Shown: positions 1 through 11,320 of the stretch, piece after piece
How the letters are laid out: the number at the start of each line of letters is the position of its first letter
Position numbering within the stretch: position 1 is the first letter of the stretch
DNA from: Zygnema cylindricum
Lineage: Eukaryota; Streptophyta; Zygnematophyceae; Zygnematales; Zygnemataceae
Reading direction: 5' to 3'
Length of the DNA stretch: 64,000 bases
Assembly (NCBI GenBank): GCA_037447655.1
Contig: JBBHKE010003400.1
Coordinates: 1 to 64,000, forward strand
Notes under the pieces: model-generated
Databases searched by the model: none
Seen by the model: the letters and a program-made list of their open reading frames with translations, nothing else
Told to the model about the DNA's origin: nothing
Made by a program: the position numbers and the translations under genes

Positions 1-104
1 AGAGAGAGAAAAAGAGAAAGAAACGAAGTCAAGTTCGGTGGTAGGAACGAGGTCAAATACATTGGGAAGACATTTCTTTATCAACATCCCTGAGTAACTG
101 GCCA

Positions 105-330
105 GACCTAATTTTGAGGCTTGACCTAATTTGAAACTTGACCTAATTTTGAGGCTTGACCTAATTTTGAGGCTTGACCTAATTCTGAGGCTTGACCTAA
201 TTTTGAGGCTTGACCTAATTTGAAGCTTGACCTAATTTTGAGGCTTGACTGGATTTTGAAGATTGACCGCATTTTGAGGCTTGACCGAATATTGGGGCTT
301 GACCTCTTCATGAGGCTTGACCTGATTAGA
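105..330. repeat. 18-bp minisatellite
   Basis: About a dozen tandem units of roughly 18 bp (consensus near CTTGACCTAATTTTGAGG), diverging towards the right end. Because the unit is a multiple of three, both strands stay open and give six-residue repeat peptides (for example KLGQAS on the minus strand). I regard those frames as by-products of the repeat, although the tail of the possible minus-strand exon next door runs into it. Confidence 0.85.
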
Positions 331-598
331 CAGCCTGTCAGTAAGCCATGTGACAGTTCTCACCTCACACTGAGCTTCCATTTGATTCTCTCCCCTTGCC
401 CACGCCGCCCGCCAGCTGTCGTCATCCTGGAAAGCCAATAGGAATGGTCCTTTCTCCGGTTCGTCGTCAGCACCAGCTGGCACCGGTACGCGGACAAGCG
501 GCAGCACAGGATCGAACGCTACCGTGGTGGAGGCAGGTGACAGGTCAGCCATAGTAGACTGCCGCGTGGCATCATCTCCTTCATTCTGGTTTCCTGCA
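232..598 (-). CDS. possible terminal exon of an unrecognised minus-strand gene
   Basis: On the minus strand, a pyrimidine-rich stretch ending in AG lies just above position 598 and is followed by an open frame to a stop at 232. The first part reads as an ordinary acidic protein segment (short motifs DDEPEKGPFLLAF and DDDSWRAAWARGEN), not as low complexity; the last ~35 residues run into the 18-bp minisatellite. I do not recognise the family and cannot place upstream exons, which would lie at higher coordinates. It could also be a chance frame. If real, the gene is divergent to the pyruvate kinase and shares its upstream region. Confidence 0.3.
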
Positions 599-1017
599 TT
601 GCAAAGGAAAGTCTGGATTTTAATTTTGAATCAAATTTTGATTTTGAAATCCCATTTTCATTGTTTGTTTCATTTTATCCCTGATTTTTTTCTTAGAAAT
701 GGATAAAGGAATAGTCGACCGGGGCATTGTGGCGCAGATTTTGGGCTTAAACCCTCAAAAAAAATTCTTTACCATAGTTAATCATCCAATTTTATCTTTC
801 TATTCTTTACTTACATTCCTTTGTTTCGAGAAACTTTTTAAAAACATTTCTACAATCTGTCTAAAAAACCCTAAACACCTACAAGGTCTGACAGGAGAAA
901 AATAACTTTTTCTGTCTGACAGTTTGTAGAACAGAAAACTATAACAGGCTTCCTAACTCTTCCACTCTCCTCTCTCCTCTCACTTTGTCTCCCTTTAATT
1001 CCAGCATTCAAAACAGC
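599..1017. other. no recognisable feature
   Basis: AT-rich sequence between the possible minus-strand exon and the pyruvate kinase upstream region. It holds only short frames and poly-T/poly-A runs. Confidence 0.5.
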
Positions 1018-1799
1018 TCCAGTTTAGGGTTACAAAAAAAAAATCTCAGTTAGGGTTTTTTCACCTTTCAAAATCTTGCCGGAACCAGCACCATCCATAG
1101 CCAATCGGCGGCCTCTAAAACAAAACAGAACGACGAATAAAACGACGTACAAGTGAGGACGCAAATCGTCTAAACAAAACAATGGCGACGCTCATACGTG
1201 CGGTCTTCCACGCGGCACATCTCAAAACCACCCACGTGGCTTCGTAAGGGTCGATTTCGCCGCATCTTCTTTTTCGGACGGATCGCAGCGATCCTGGGCC
1301 ACGCTGTCACACGGGAGGTCCAGCGACCTACCATGTGGCATATCCATACATTACGTGGAATTTACACGTGCGAAAAGAGTGGAACATTGGTTTATAACTT
1401 AAGAACCCCGTAAATGCAGCGCATTCTATATCTATGTGGCAGCCACTCGTGTTAATCGAGCGTACCATTGGTCCAGATCCCGTAAAAGTCGGCGCATCGT
1501 TTGATTATGTGGCATACGTATGAAATCGTACCATTGGTTTAGTTTCCGCAAATTTCGGAGCACCGACCGATCTCGCTGTAATTTGAACCTCTGAAGAATG
1601 ATGACGTAGCCCTAAAAAGCCCCCTGCCTAAAAAATGATACTTCTGACCTTTTTGCAGGAATCTCGATTTGTTACAAAGTACGACCGTCGAACTTTTTTT
1701 AGAAGGTTCAGCGCTTAGAAATATCTTCTGCAGTATAATCTGCTGAACCTTCCTCTCTCTCTCTCCCTCTCTTCTCCCTCTCTGTGTCCTTATCTCTCC
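1018..1799 (+). promoter_or_regulatory. upstream region and 5' UTR of the plastid pyruvate kinase gene
   Basis: Two telo-box-like motifs (TTAGGGTT) lie near 1023 and 1051, a motif common in promoters of plant housekeeping genes. From about 1320 to 1570 there is a degenerate three- to four-fold repeat of ~85 bp; each unit has an inverted CCAAT box (CATTGG or ACCATTGGT), an ATGTGGCA block and a CCCGTAAA-like block. ACGTG cores (G-box-like) occur several times between 1190 and 1370. The last 50 bases before the ATG are CT-rich, typical of a plant 5' UTR. The transcription start cannot be fixed from sequence alone. Confidence 0.5.
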
Positions 1800-3104
1800 A
1801 TGGCTACCGCTTCACTGTCACAATGTTCCCTGAATATATCTCCGAAGACGTTTTCCTCCTCCACTGATGACGTGGCAGTTTCTCTTCAGTCTCCATGGAC
1901 GGGTACACTTATCCCTGCTGCTGTCCGTACACGTGTCATCTCTTCGCACGTGTCTAAAGTGACAAGCCAACCAGTTTGCCAGCTGGCACGTGGAGGGAGA
2001 AAAAAAGTTCCTGGAAGGTTCCGGAAGCCACAGGAAGCTGCCAGTTCAGCAGTGGTAGTACCAGAGGGAGAGAAAACGGAGGTAGATGTGGAGGTAGTGA
2101 GTGGAGAGGAGGAGGTGGGAGGAAATGGTAGAAACGCTGTATTAGTTGAGACAGGTGAGACAGATTTTTCTTTACTCTTTTCTCTCTCACATTTTTTTTT
2201 CTTTTTGTTTATCCTTTTTAGTTTTTGGTTCTTTTTTGTTTGTTTACGGTTTGTTTTTGTTTTTTGTTCATTTTTGTGTTTTTGCTTCATGTTGTCTTTT
2301 TTTGCTTATTTAGGTGTTTTTTGGTATATCGTTTACGTTTTCGGCAAAAGCTTTTTTGTTTATTTTTATTTAGTGTAGTTTTGCTTGTCTTTGGAGCAGT
2401 AATCCTGTTTTTTTTTTTTGTTTCGTCTTCTTGCTTGGTTCCGCTATATCTAAACTCCAATTAGTCAATTTTTTGCTTTGTTTCCTTTTTTTTTCATTTT
2501 TTTTTCCAACTGTAGTGAAAACGGAATTATGATCTTTGTTTTTTCTTTTTCTTTATTTCCGCATCATTTGGATTTTTCTTGCCTTTTTCTAAAACTGTAA
2601 TAATAATGGTTGTTGATAATAGATGTTTTTCTTCCTTTTTTCCAACTGTAGTAACGGATGTTTTTTTGGTCTTTCTATTGTCTTCCTTTTTATTTTTTTG
2701 AATTTTCTTTCTTCTTTTTTTGAAATGAAGGACTAAAAGGGAGTGATTCTTCAAGCACCGCTCCTTCTATGGAGGTATTTTGTCCTTTTCTCAATTTTAT
2801 TTATTTTACTAATTTTTTCTTTCAGAATTGCCACTTATTTTCTTAATTTATTACTTTCTCTTTCTCTTTTATCACTTCTTTCTTATTTCATTACTTTCTC
2901 GTTCATGGCAAGAAACCAAGAAATGTTGCAGTGAAGAGGTTTGTTTTTAAAATACTATTTTACACATCTTGAGTTTTTCTTAGTAATTCTTATTTCGGAA
3001 TTTGTTTCTTGCTTCAATGTGGTCAATTTTCAGCATGTTTTTATCAAAATTTTCTCTTTTGTGCCTTATTGAACCTGGTCAATTTGCTTCTCTATTGCGT
3101 CTCC

Positions 3105-3185
<81 letters not shown>

Positions 3186-6100
3186 CCTCTCTCTCTCTCC
3201 CTCCCTCCCTCCCTCCCTCCCTCCCTCAAAAACAAAATTCTCTCTCATGCTCTCTCTCTCCCCCTCTATTTCCCCTGAATATTCTCTCTTCCTCCCTCTC
3301 CCTCTCCCTTGAACAGGTGGACTCTTTTATGGAGTCTGATTTGAAGGAAAATGGTTTTCGAAGTACACGTAGGACAAAACTTATTTGTACTATTGGCCCT
3401 GCCAGCTGTCAGTTTGACCAGATTGAGGCTCTCGCCAGTGGGGGAATGAATGTGGCTCGACTTAACATGTGTCACGGAACTCACGAGTGGCACAGGTACA
3501 TTTTTTTTTTTTTTTTTTAATATATATTTTGGTTTTTCTGTTATTTGTTTGTTTGTTTTTTGGTTTGGTTTGTTCGTATTTTATCACTGAGCGGGCGAAT
3601 GAATGCCGCTTGACTCAACAAGTGTCACAGAATCCAGGTCTTCTTTTTTCCTGCTTTTTTGTTCATTTTTTTGGTTATTTGTTGTGCATTTTTTATTTTT
3701 TTTGTTTTTTCCTGTTCTGTTTTGGTTAGTGTTTACCAGTGAGTGGTGAAATGAATGTAGCTTGACTAGACATGTGTTACATAACCCTGGAGTGAGACAG
3801 GTATGTTTTCTTTTCGGTTTTTCTTATTTTCTTGATTTTTTGGCTTTTTGGTTCTTAATTTTTTTTTTTTTGGGTTCTTTTGATTTTTTTTATAGTTTGT
3901 CAGCTTGTATTTTATTAGCAGTGGTTGAAAAATGTGGCTCAACTTTGAACTGAAAAACAAAAGAAATTTTGTGGGGAAGAGAAGGGAAGAGAGAGGGGAG
4001 TATGGGAAGGTGGGAGGAGAGGAGAGGTATGTTTCATGGAACCCATGAGTGGCACATGCTCCAGAGTTGCACACGCTCCTCTTTTTTTTCTTGTGTTTGT
4101 TTAGCTTTTATTTACACCGTCCAATTCTGTTCCGTTATATCCCTTTATTTGGTATTTACAAACTTGTGAAAGCAAATGGAACAATAGTTTGATTGAGTCT
4201 TGCAACGGCATTTTTCTTTATCTTTCCAGGACTTCAAAATGGGAATATGTTACAGTAACAAGCATATTTTGAAGAAAATATTTTGAAAAACAGGGAGTTT
4301 ATTATTTCAGGACAAGAACTTGCTTGAATTTCAAAGACCAATTATCAGCAAGAGTTGTTAATCATTTAATCTGAGGCATAGGGAACGATTATTGTTTAAG
4401 GTCCATTAATTATTTTTTCTGGGAATTGTCTAATCAAGACAAAGTTGTTAAACAAAAATCTTAAAAATCAAGAGGGAAATTAAATATCATTAGTTTTTTA
4501 TTTTGGGATGTTAGGATTCTCATCAATGACGTTTATAGGTCAAATCGAGACAGGTCTTTGGTTAAGCCTAACGTCAGAGGGAAATATAATTAACATTACT
4601 ATCACTGTCTTTAATTCTTTATTTGTTGACTTTGATTGTTATCAGGACTGTACTTGATGCCATTGGAAGAGTAAATCAGATCGAGAGTACTTTACCGAAA
4701 GGCTAAAAAGTTGTAACTCAAGCAGCTTAAAAATGAGAGTGAATGATTATTGTATTTGATGCCATTAATTCTTATGTTCGTCCATTTTGATTGTTTTCAG
4801 GACTGTAATTGATGCTGTTCGAAGGTTAAATCGAGACAAGGGATATAGTGTTGCCATTATGATGGACACAGAAGGGAGTGAGATTCACATGGGGGACCTT
4901 GGGGGAGCTTCTTCTGCTAAAGCTGAGGTGAGTTAATAACAAAATGAAAGTAATATTTCTGGGAAAATGTGAATTGTTCAATGAGGTTGGTTGAGAACAA
5001 AATGGGAATCAATCGTTGAATAATTTCGGAATAATGTGGGTTGTTAATGGTGTTTGTTAGTAATTTAATGGGAAGCGGTTGTTGAGTAAATTTGAAGTGT
5101 TAAATGAGACAAGGAAATCAATTGTTCCGTAGAACAGGGTATGTGTACAGAAGAAATATGAAATGTTTAGTGAGGTTGGTTCATAACAAAAAAAGGGACT
5201 CAATTGTTAAAGAAATGTGAACTGTTTTAGAAGGATAAAATGGGAATCAATTGCTCTACAGAACAGAAAAAATGTTTGAGTATCAATGTTAGATAATTGA
5301 AAGCAAATCAATCAACAAGTGATTTAAAAAATCTTGGTACCATCAAAGACGAAACACTCACAATTCATAGTCTCTTGCACTTGTGGAAATTGCTATTTAT
5401 AAACCCTATTGCTTATATACTAAATTCTGGCTGAGGTTAGTTACCAGCAAGATGGGAATCTACTGTTTTTTAGAACATGATAAATGTAGGGAATAGATGT
5501 GCATTATTCAATGAGGATAGTTAGTAACAAAATGGGAATCAGTTGTCCTACAGCACAGAATGAATGTGTATAATGTGAACTGTTTTAGGAGGTTAAGGAC
5601 AAAGTGGGAATCAACTGTTTTGTAAATGGCAATTGTTTAACAGGGTTATCTGATACAAAATGGAACTCTAGGTTTATGTAGAACAGGTTAAATTTAGAGA
5701 TGAAATATTAGTTGTTTAATTTGTTTAATGAATGTGGAAAGTTTCATAGGATGGTGAGAGAAAATTAACACACTCATACAGAAAGATGGACACTAAACAA
5801 ATAGACAGAGATAAATATAAATAATCAAACAATTTTCAAGTCCTGAGGAATTGGAAAAGAAAAACCAAATGAAAGAACAGAAATAGACCTTAGATATGTC
5901 GGGCTTTTGCATGTTCCTCTTAAGGAGTAGCAGCACTGGAGGGAAAGAACTGAGCATGTTCTTCTCCTTTATTTTCACTTCTGTTTCTTTTACGTTTGTC
6001 ATATCTCACTTTGCCTTTGGGTTGACTTGGATATTGTCACCCCTTTCCACTTCCCACCACCTGTCCACAAAATTCCCTACTCCTTCCCCTCCTCCTGTCT

Positions 6101-9100
6101 CCCATTCCTGAGAAGGGGAAAGGCTGGTGCGAGCAGCTGAGGAGGCATCTCTGGATTCGGTGGCATTAGCACACTCTCCTGTCCCTCTACTCCCCCCTTT
6201 TCCTCCCTTTAATCCCCCTTTCCCTCCCCCTTCCCCTCCCTTTAATCCCCCTCCCCCTCCCCCTCCCCCTTGCCGTCTCCTTATATATTGACTTGTGATA
6301 TTGTGGATTGTAGGATGGGGAATTGTGGACTTTCACTGTTCGTAAAATTGGAGGTGACAAGGCACCGGAGAGAACAGTTCAAGTAAACTATGATGGATTT
6401 ATTGATGGTGGGTTTAATTTTTTGTCTGTTTATATCGCCTTTCTGTGCTTATGTGATCTTTGTTTGTTTATATTATCTATATCTGTTTATTTTATCTTTA
6501 TCTGGTAAAATTGTTGGGTTAATCACACCATTTGTGAGTTTTGTACTCTTTCTCATTATTTGACAGGCACTTGTTTTATGAGATTCGTCTTTTTCCTCAT
6601 TATTTGAGGAACCTTTGTACGTCTTCTTCTTTATTTGATAATCATTAGTTTATGGGCTTTGTATTTTTCCTCATTATTTTACGACCTTTGTAGTTTTTCT
6701 CGCTGTTTGCCATTCTTTACTTCCTGAGCTTTGTACTTCTCCTCAGTATTTGACAAAGCATTGTACTCTTTTCTCTCATTATTTGATACCCTGGTACCTT
6801 TTTTTCAATATTTAATGAACCTTTACTTCTTTCATTATTTGACGATCATTATTTAACGACCACTGTACTCACAATCATTATATTATGAACTTTGTACTCG
6901 TTATTTGATGATCATTTTTCATTCTTCTTTTCATTATTTGATGAGCCTTGTACTTACTTTTCATTGTTTTTGGCTTTTGCAGATGTCCATGAAGGCGATG
7001 AAATAGTGGTTGATGGAGGAATGGTTCGATTTGAGGTTATGGAAAAAATAGGTCCTGATGTGAAGGTTCAAGTTATCGATCCCGGACTCCTTTTGCCTCG
7101 AGCTAATCTCACTTTTTTCCGACAAGGTCGTATTGTGCGAGAAAGGAATGCTATGCTTCCTACCGTTTCATCTAAGGTCAGTTTGTTTTTTTTTCTTGTT
7201 TTATCTTCCTTTTCTATTTTATTTTTTACTTTCTTTTCTCCTATTTAATTCCTTCTATTTTATTGTCTTGAACCAAAATATTCGCCGTTTTTTTTTCTTA
7301 TGGTGTTTACGATTATACATCAGTGGAGTCACTTATCGTGTTTTTTGTCGATTCTTTGATACAGGGTAGGATTGATATACTGTGGAAAAACTGTTGAAAA
7401 CCCTAATTAACCTTAAATTAAAAAAGGATGTCTAACAGGCAATATTTTTGTGAAATTGTGGTACAGGATTGGATCGATATTGACTTTGCGATTGCTGAGG
7501 CAGTTGATTTCATCGCCGTTTCTTTTGTAAAATCGGCCGATGTTCTCAAACATCTTCGAAGTTACATTAACGCGAGAGGCAGGTTGGTATTTTGTTAGGT
7601 TTTGTTTTTCGTCAGGGTCTTTTCGGGTAACTTAGGGAAATTTTAGTTTTAATATGTAATATCATCAGCGGATGTTTCCACAAGTCTGTTGGTACATGAC
7701 AAAATAAGTAATTTTCAGCACAAATTATATAGGTTGGTATTTTGTTTTGTACTTAATGTTATGAATAATATGTAGTAAAAATTGTAGGCTGGTATTTTGG
7801 TATTGCCGTATTTTTTCGACTTGATTGGTAAATAATAATATAAATCATTTATGGTACAATAATAATTGCTAAAGTACCATGTGGAGACAGAACTTTGTTT
7901 AGCCAATTCTCGCTCCTGAAAATGCAACACATTTTGGACCGTCACAGTTGAGGCACATCGATGTTAAGTCGCTTAAGGTGTTTTATTAATACGCTGGTTA
8001 TTATGTCATCCATAATATTTAGTTGAATGTTGATATTTGACTCACAGATATCATCATGTCTTTTTTTTCCCTTTTTCTCTTCCCTTTTTCTTTCTCCTTT
8101 TCTTTTACTTTTGTGGTTGGGATTTGCCAAATGTTGGAAGTGGTGGAAGAATTGGGCAGTGAATTTGTAAAAACCTTAGAAAACCCGTTTTTCCTTTTTT
8201 TTTATTTGTTTGTTTTGGGGGCAGGTCAATTGGGGTCTTTGCGAAGATTGAAAGCAGCGACTCCTTGAAGCATTTGGAAGATATTATTTCTGTGGCCGAT
8301 GGAGCTATGGTGGCCCGAGGCGATTTGGGAGCTCAAATTGCTTTAGAACAAGTACCAAGCGTTCAACAGGAAGTCGTCCAGATTTGCCGTCAACTCAACA
8401 AACCTGTTATCGTCGCGTCACAATTGCTTGAATCGATGATTGAATATCCCACACCCACACGTGCCGAAGTAAGTTTTTTCTTTTGTGTTTTTCATTTTTT
8501 CAAAGTTGTCCTCTTATAGATAGGCATCAACTCGTGATGTAATAAAAGACATTAAACTTTTGCTGTGGTGATAGTTTGAGAGACTTAGATCAAACTTTGT
8601 AGATGGTTAGACGTTGAAACAGGAATGCAAAACTGGGCAACTCCCAATCCTTTTTTTTCTTTTTTTTCTGCGACTCCCATTTTTATTTGTTTGATTTTTG
8701 TTTTGTATCTAATTTCTTTTCTTTTTTGCAACGCTTTGTTGTTCTTGTTTTTGCCCTATCTTTAGGTGGCCGATACTTGTGAGGATGCTCTAATGCTGTC
8801 GGGAAAACCCTAAAAAACCGAAAAAAAAACTAATTGTTTTCCTTCTTTTTTGCTTATTTTTGCTTATCTCTCTAGGTGGCCGATATTTCGGAGGCAGTGA
8901 GACAGAGAGCCGATGCTTTAATGTTGTCGGGAGAGTCGGCCATGGGGCAATATCCCGAAAAAGCTCTCTCTGTCCTCAGAACTGTGGCAACTCGCATCGA
9001 AGCTTGGTGTCGAGAGGAAAAACATCATGAAAATATGCGTCTTAAAGAACTCTCTTCGAGTATGCCAGACCGGATTTCGGAACAGATTTGTGATGCCGCG

Positions 9101-11111
9101 GCTCTCATGGGTACGTACGATTATTACTTATACCGCTACCAGGGTTTTCTTCAGGTTTTTTCGGTTTTTATGTGGTTGTGCAGGGTTTCTTAGGGTTTTT
9201 GAGAGTTTTTCTTATGGTTTTTTTCAGGTTTTTCCAGATGTTTTTAGGTTTTTTCTAGGTTTTTCTAGGTTTTTTGTGATTTTTTTTAATTTTCTTGAGG
9301 TTTTTTTGAGGTTTTCCACAATTCATCTTTCATTCCCGGATTGGTTTTTTCTCTTTGGTACAGATTTTGCTCACTGTTGTGGTTCTTGTTATATTCTGTT
9401 TGAGTACATTGATACTTTTCTCCTTCTATGGGTTAAGAATTTCTGAGTTTCTGGTGGGGGCTTGGAATGAGATTTGCAGCAAATAGATTGGGAGTTCAAG
9501 CCATTTTTGTTTATACTCAACGAGGATATATGGCGTCACTTTTGTCACGAAATCGCCCAGATTGCCCCATTTTCGCGTTTACAACTTCACAGGTTTGTTG
9601 TGTTTGTCGTTTTTGTCGCTTTTCCTGTCTTTGTTGACTCTGTTGTTTTGGGGGATATTTCTGGTTTGGGAGAGTTAAAATTTTGGGAAATATGGGCAAA
9701 TAAGTTGACATAATTTCGAAGGATATTTGAGGTAGTTTTCATTTGGAAGATGAGAGGAATTGTGGTTTAAGACTGACAGTAAATTAAGGTTTTTTTTGGG
9801 TTTGTGTTTTTCAGGATGTTCGTCAAAGGCTTAATTTGTACTGGGGTCTTATCCCTTTCCGACTAGACTTTTCTGACGATATGGAGAGCAATTTACAGCG
9901 AACTTTTGCTCTTCTGAAGGTATTGGCTTCGAAATTTTTGAAAACATCTTATCTATCTTCTTCGACATTGAGTGTTTTAGTTTGTTAGTTATCTCCTCTT
10001 ATTTTTTCTTAGAGAGTATTCTAGTGTATGAAAACACCTCTTCTAATTTTCCACAAAGAGGATTCTAGATTATGAAACCATCTACTTATTTTTCTTCGAA
10101 GAGTATATAAATTCGCAGAAATCATGTTAAACATTGTGTCGCTATTAGTGTAAAAAAATTATTTGTATGAAGATTTGGTTGTTTTATTTGTTTGTTTTTA
10201 GTGGCATTAACTTTGTCCTTAAGTACCGATGAACGTTGGTGTTCTGAGCCGCCTAGAAAATGGTTCTGAATGTGTTTATTATTGAAAGTAATACTACTTA
10301 CGAATGTAATTAACACATGTAATTACGACATTATTAACACTATATTATGGTCATTAGTAGCCCTAATATTCATTGTGTAGCATGGACAAGATCTTTGCCA
10401 TAGGATATGCGAGTTATACTAAAGATCGAAAGTGTGAAAACATTGTAAACGCTAAATTCGGTAACCCAGTTTTTTATTTGTTGTATACGTGCTTTCCGGG
10501 TTTAAGATGCCTATAATACGGGGCTATCAGATAGGGTTCTCATGGGTTTTTGCACTTTTAATCTATGAGTTATATCGTCACAAAAAGCTGGCATTTGTTG
10601 ATATGTTACACCGTGAATTGATATTAGTGTTAATAATACTACTTAGGTTGCCGGTTTCTTTTCCCTCCGATCACAAATTAGCGTTGTTAATCCGAATTGT
10701 TCCAGTCTTACAGCTATTTCTTTTTGTTGTCCACTTAATTTTCACTTGAAATAAGAATAATTAAGACAAAAGCAGTCTCATACCATTTATCTCTTAACGC
10801 TAGTAGCTATTCACGGTGTCGTTGTTGAAATGTAATTTGACGAGATTTGATTTTTTTGTCTGCTTGATACTGACAAAAAGTTTTGGTTGTTTATGTCTTG
10901 TCTGGCTTGAGGAATGGTGAGTAAATTTGATGTAAAATTTGATTGTCATTTTGTCTGTTTTTATACTGACGAAGAAGTTTTTGTTGGTTTTTTTTTTTTT
11001 CAGGCTCGAGGAATGATGAGTTCCGGTGACCTTATTGTGGCAGTCTCAGATTTGACCGCGGGAACTCAAGCAGATATGCTTCAGTCTATTCAAATCCGAA
11101 GGGTTCCGTAA
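1800..11111 (+). CDS. PKP1: plastid pyruvate kinase, alpha-type subunit (12 exons)
   Basis: Converts phosphoenolpyruvate plus ADP to pyruvate plus ATP in plastids, supplying carbon for fatty-acid and amino-acid synthesis. Exons that join in frame: 1800-2154, 2731-2774 (acceptor at 2740 also keeps frame), 3317-3495, 4801-4927, 6314-6407, 6983-7176, 7467-7582, 8225-8468, 8876-9110, 9480-9592, 9815-9919, 11004-11111; total 637 aa. Residues 1-130 are a Ser/Thr/Arg-rich transit peptide and linker. The catalytic domain starts near [12 protein letters not shown] and holds [26 protein letters not shown], the SFVKSADV lysine, AKIES and [18 protein letters not shown] (not DTKGPEIR) is the alpha plastid signature. 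Exons 9-12 form the C-terminal domain. I chose the ATG at 1800: good context (ACCATGG-like), CT-rich leader, frame open to the donor. Family members are slightly shorter (~600 aa). The C-terminus has ~8 residues (LTAGTQAD) that I do not recall in flowering-plant homologues. Confidence 0.95.
3108..3229 (+). repeat. (CT)n/(CCCT)n microsatellite in intron 2
   Basis: About 75 bp of pure CT dinucleotides followed by CCCT units, ending ~90 bp before the exon 3 acceptor at 3317. It merges with the polypyrimidine tract. A similar (CT)n tract lies next to a splice site in the phosphoglycerate dehydrogenase gene. Confidence 0.95.
3584..3800 (+). repeat. two decayed copies of the 3' end of pyruvate kinase exon 3, in intron 3
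   Basis: Positions 3584-3637 and 3734-3800 each resemble the last ~60 bp of exon 3 (3434-3495). The clearest shared blocks are the stretch around GAATGAATG...GCTTGACT and the following TGTGTCAC-like block. The second copy even keeps a CAG|GTATG donor in the right place. Both carry substitutions and in-frame stops, so they are not exons now. Confidence 0.8.
3910..4060 (+). repeat. further fragments of exon 3 in intron 3
   Basis: Positions 3912-3955 resemble the middle of the exon 3 end (GTGGCTCAACTT-like), and 4030-4060 resembles its last ~30 bp (CATGGAACCCATGAGTGGCA against CACGGAACTCACGAGTGGCA). The two fragments are separated by GA-rich sequence. Shorter and less certain than the two copies before them. 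Confidence 0.65.
4645..4690 (+). repeat. decayed copy of the 5' edge of exon 4, in intron 3
   Basis: The TTTGATTGTTATCAG acceptor-like stretch at 4631-4645 plus GACTGTACTTGATGCCATTG mirrors the real acceptor and exon 4 start at 4785-4825 (GACTGTAATTGATGCTGTTC). It then loses similarity. A still smaller match (CAAATCGAGACAGG) is at 4539-4552. Confidence 0.8.
7359..7381 (+). repeat. decayed copy of the exon 7 acceptor region, intron 6
   Basis: GATACAGGGTAGGATTGATA resembles the true boundary GGTACAG|GATTGGATCGAT at 7460. It lies ~100 bp upstream in the same intron. In intron 7 the donor CAGGTTGGTATTTTGTT (7580) recurs as GGTTGGTATTTTGTT near 7731 and GGCTGGTATTTTGG near 7787. Confidence 0.55.
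8766..8803 (+). repeat. shortened copy of the start of exon 9, intron 8
   Basis: After a TTTAG acceptor-like end, GTGGCCGATACTTGTGAGGA and GATGCTCTAATGCTGTCGGG match the true exon 9 start (8876), with the intervening ~17 bases (CAGTGAGACAGAGAG region) missing. Used as an acceptor it would keep frame for 13 codons and then hit a stop. It is the best preserved exon-edge copy in this gene. Confidence 0.85.
9360..9425 (+). repeat. decayed copy of exon 10, intron 9
   Basis: CAGATTTTGCTCACTG and the following TTCTTGTTATATTC ... GAGTACATTGATACTTTTCTC can be aligned with the start of exon 10 at 9480-9545 (CAG CAAATAGATTGG ... TTTTTGTTTATACTC ... GAGGATATATGGCGTCACTTTTGTC) with small gaps. It lies ~120 bp before the real exon. 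Confidence 0.5.
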
Positions 11112-11320
11112 ACGGAGCTTTACGGTGTTACTCAGTTTCCGTAAGTGGAGTTTCACAATATTACTGAGCTTCTTCTGTAAACGGAGATTTACGGTGTTTA
11201 CTGAGTTTCGAAGTGGAGCTTTACGGTGTGACTGAGTTTTACGGACATATGTTTCTTGTGAGAACGAGAATTCGAAGGTTTCCGTAAACTGAGTTTTACG
11301 GTGTTGCCTAGTTTTACTGG
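11095..11320 (+). repeat. tandem array that starts in the pyruvate kinase stop codon region (3' UTR)
   Basis: Four to five degenerate units of ~38-45 bp, each with CCGTAAACGGAGCTTTACGG-like sequence followed by a TACTGAGTTT-like block. The first unit overlaps the last coding bases (AGGGTTCCGTAA). The last unit at 11269-11310 repeats even the coding end (TCGAAGGTTTCCGTAAACTG). The array therefore grew from the end of the gene outward. Confidence 0.75.

Noticed and set aside
10780-10830. Possible diverged end of a TA-type miniature element in intron 11 of pyruvate kinase (GTAGCTATTCACGGTGTCG)
   Set aside because: Only one end resembles the family and no partner end or TA flank could be fixed.
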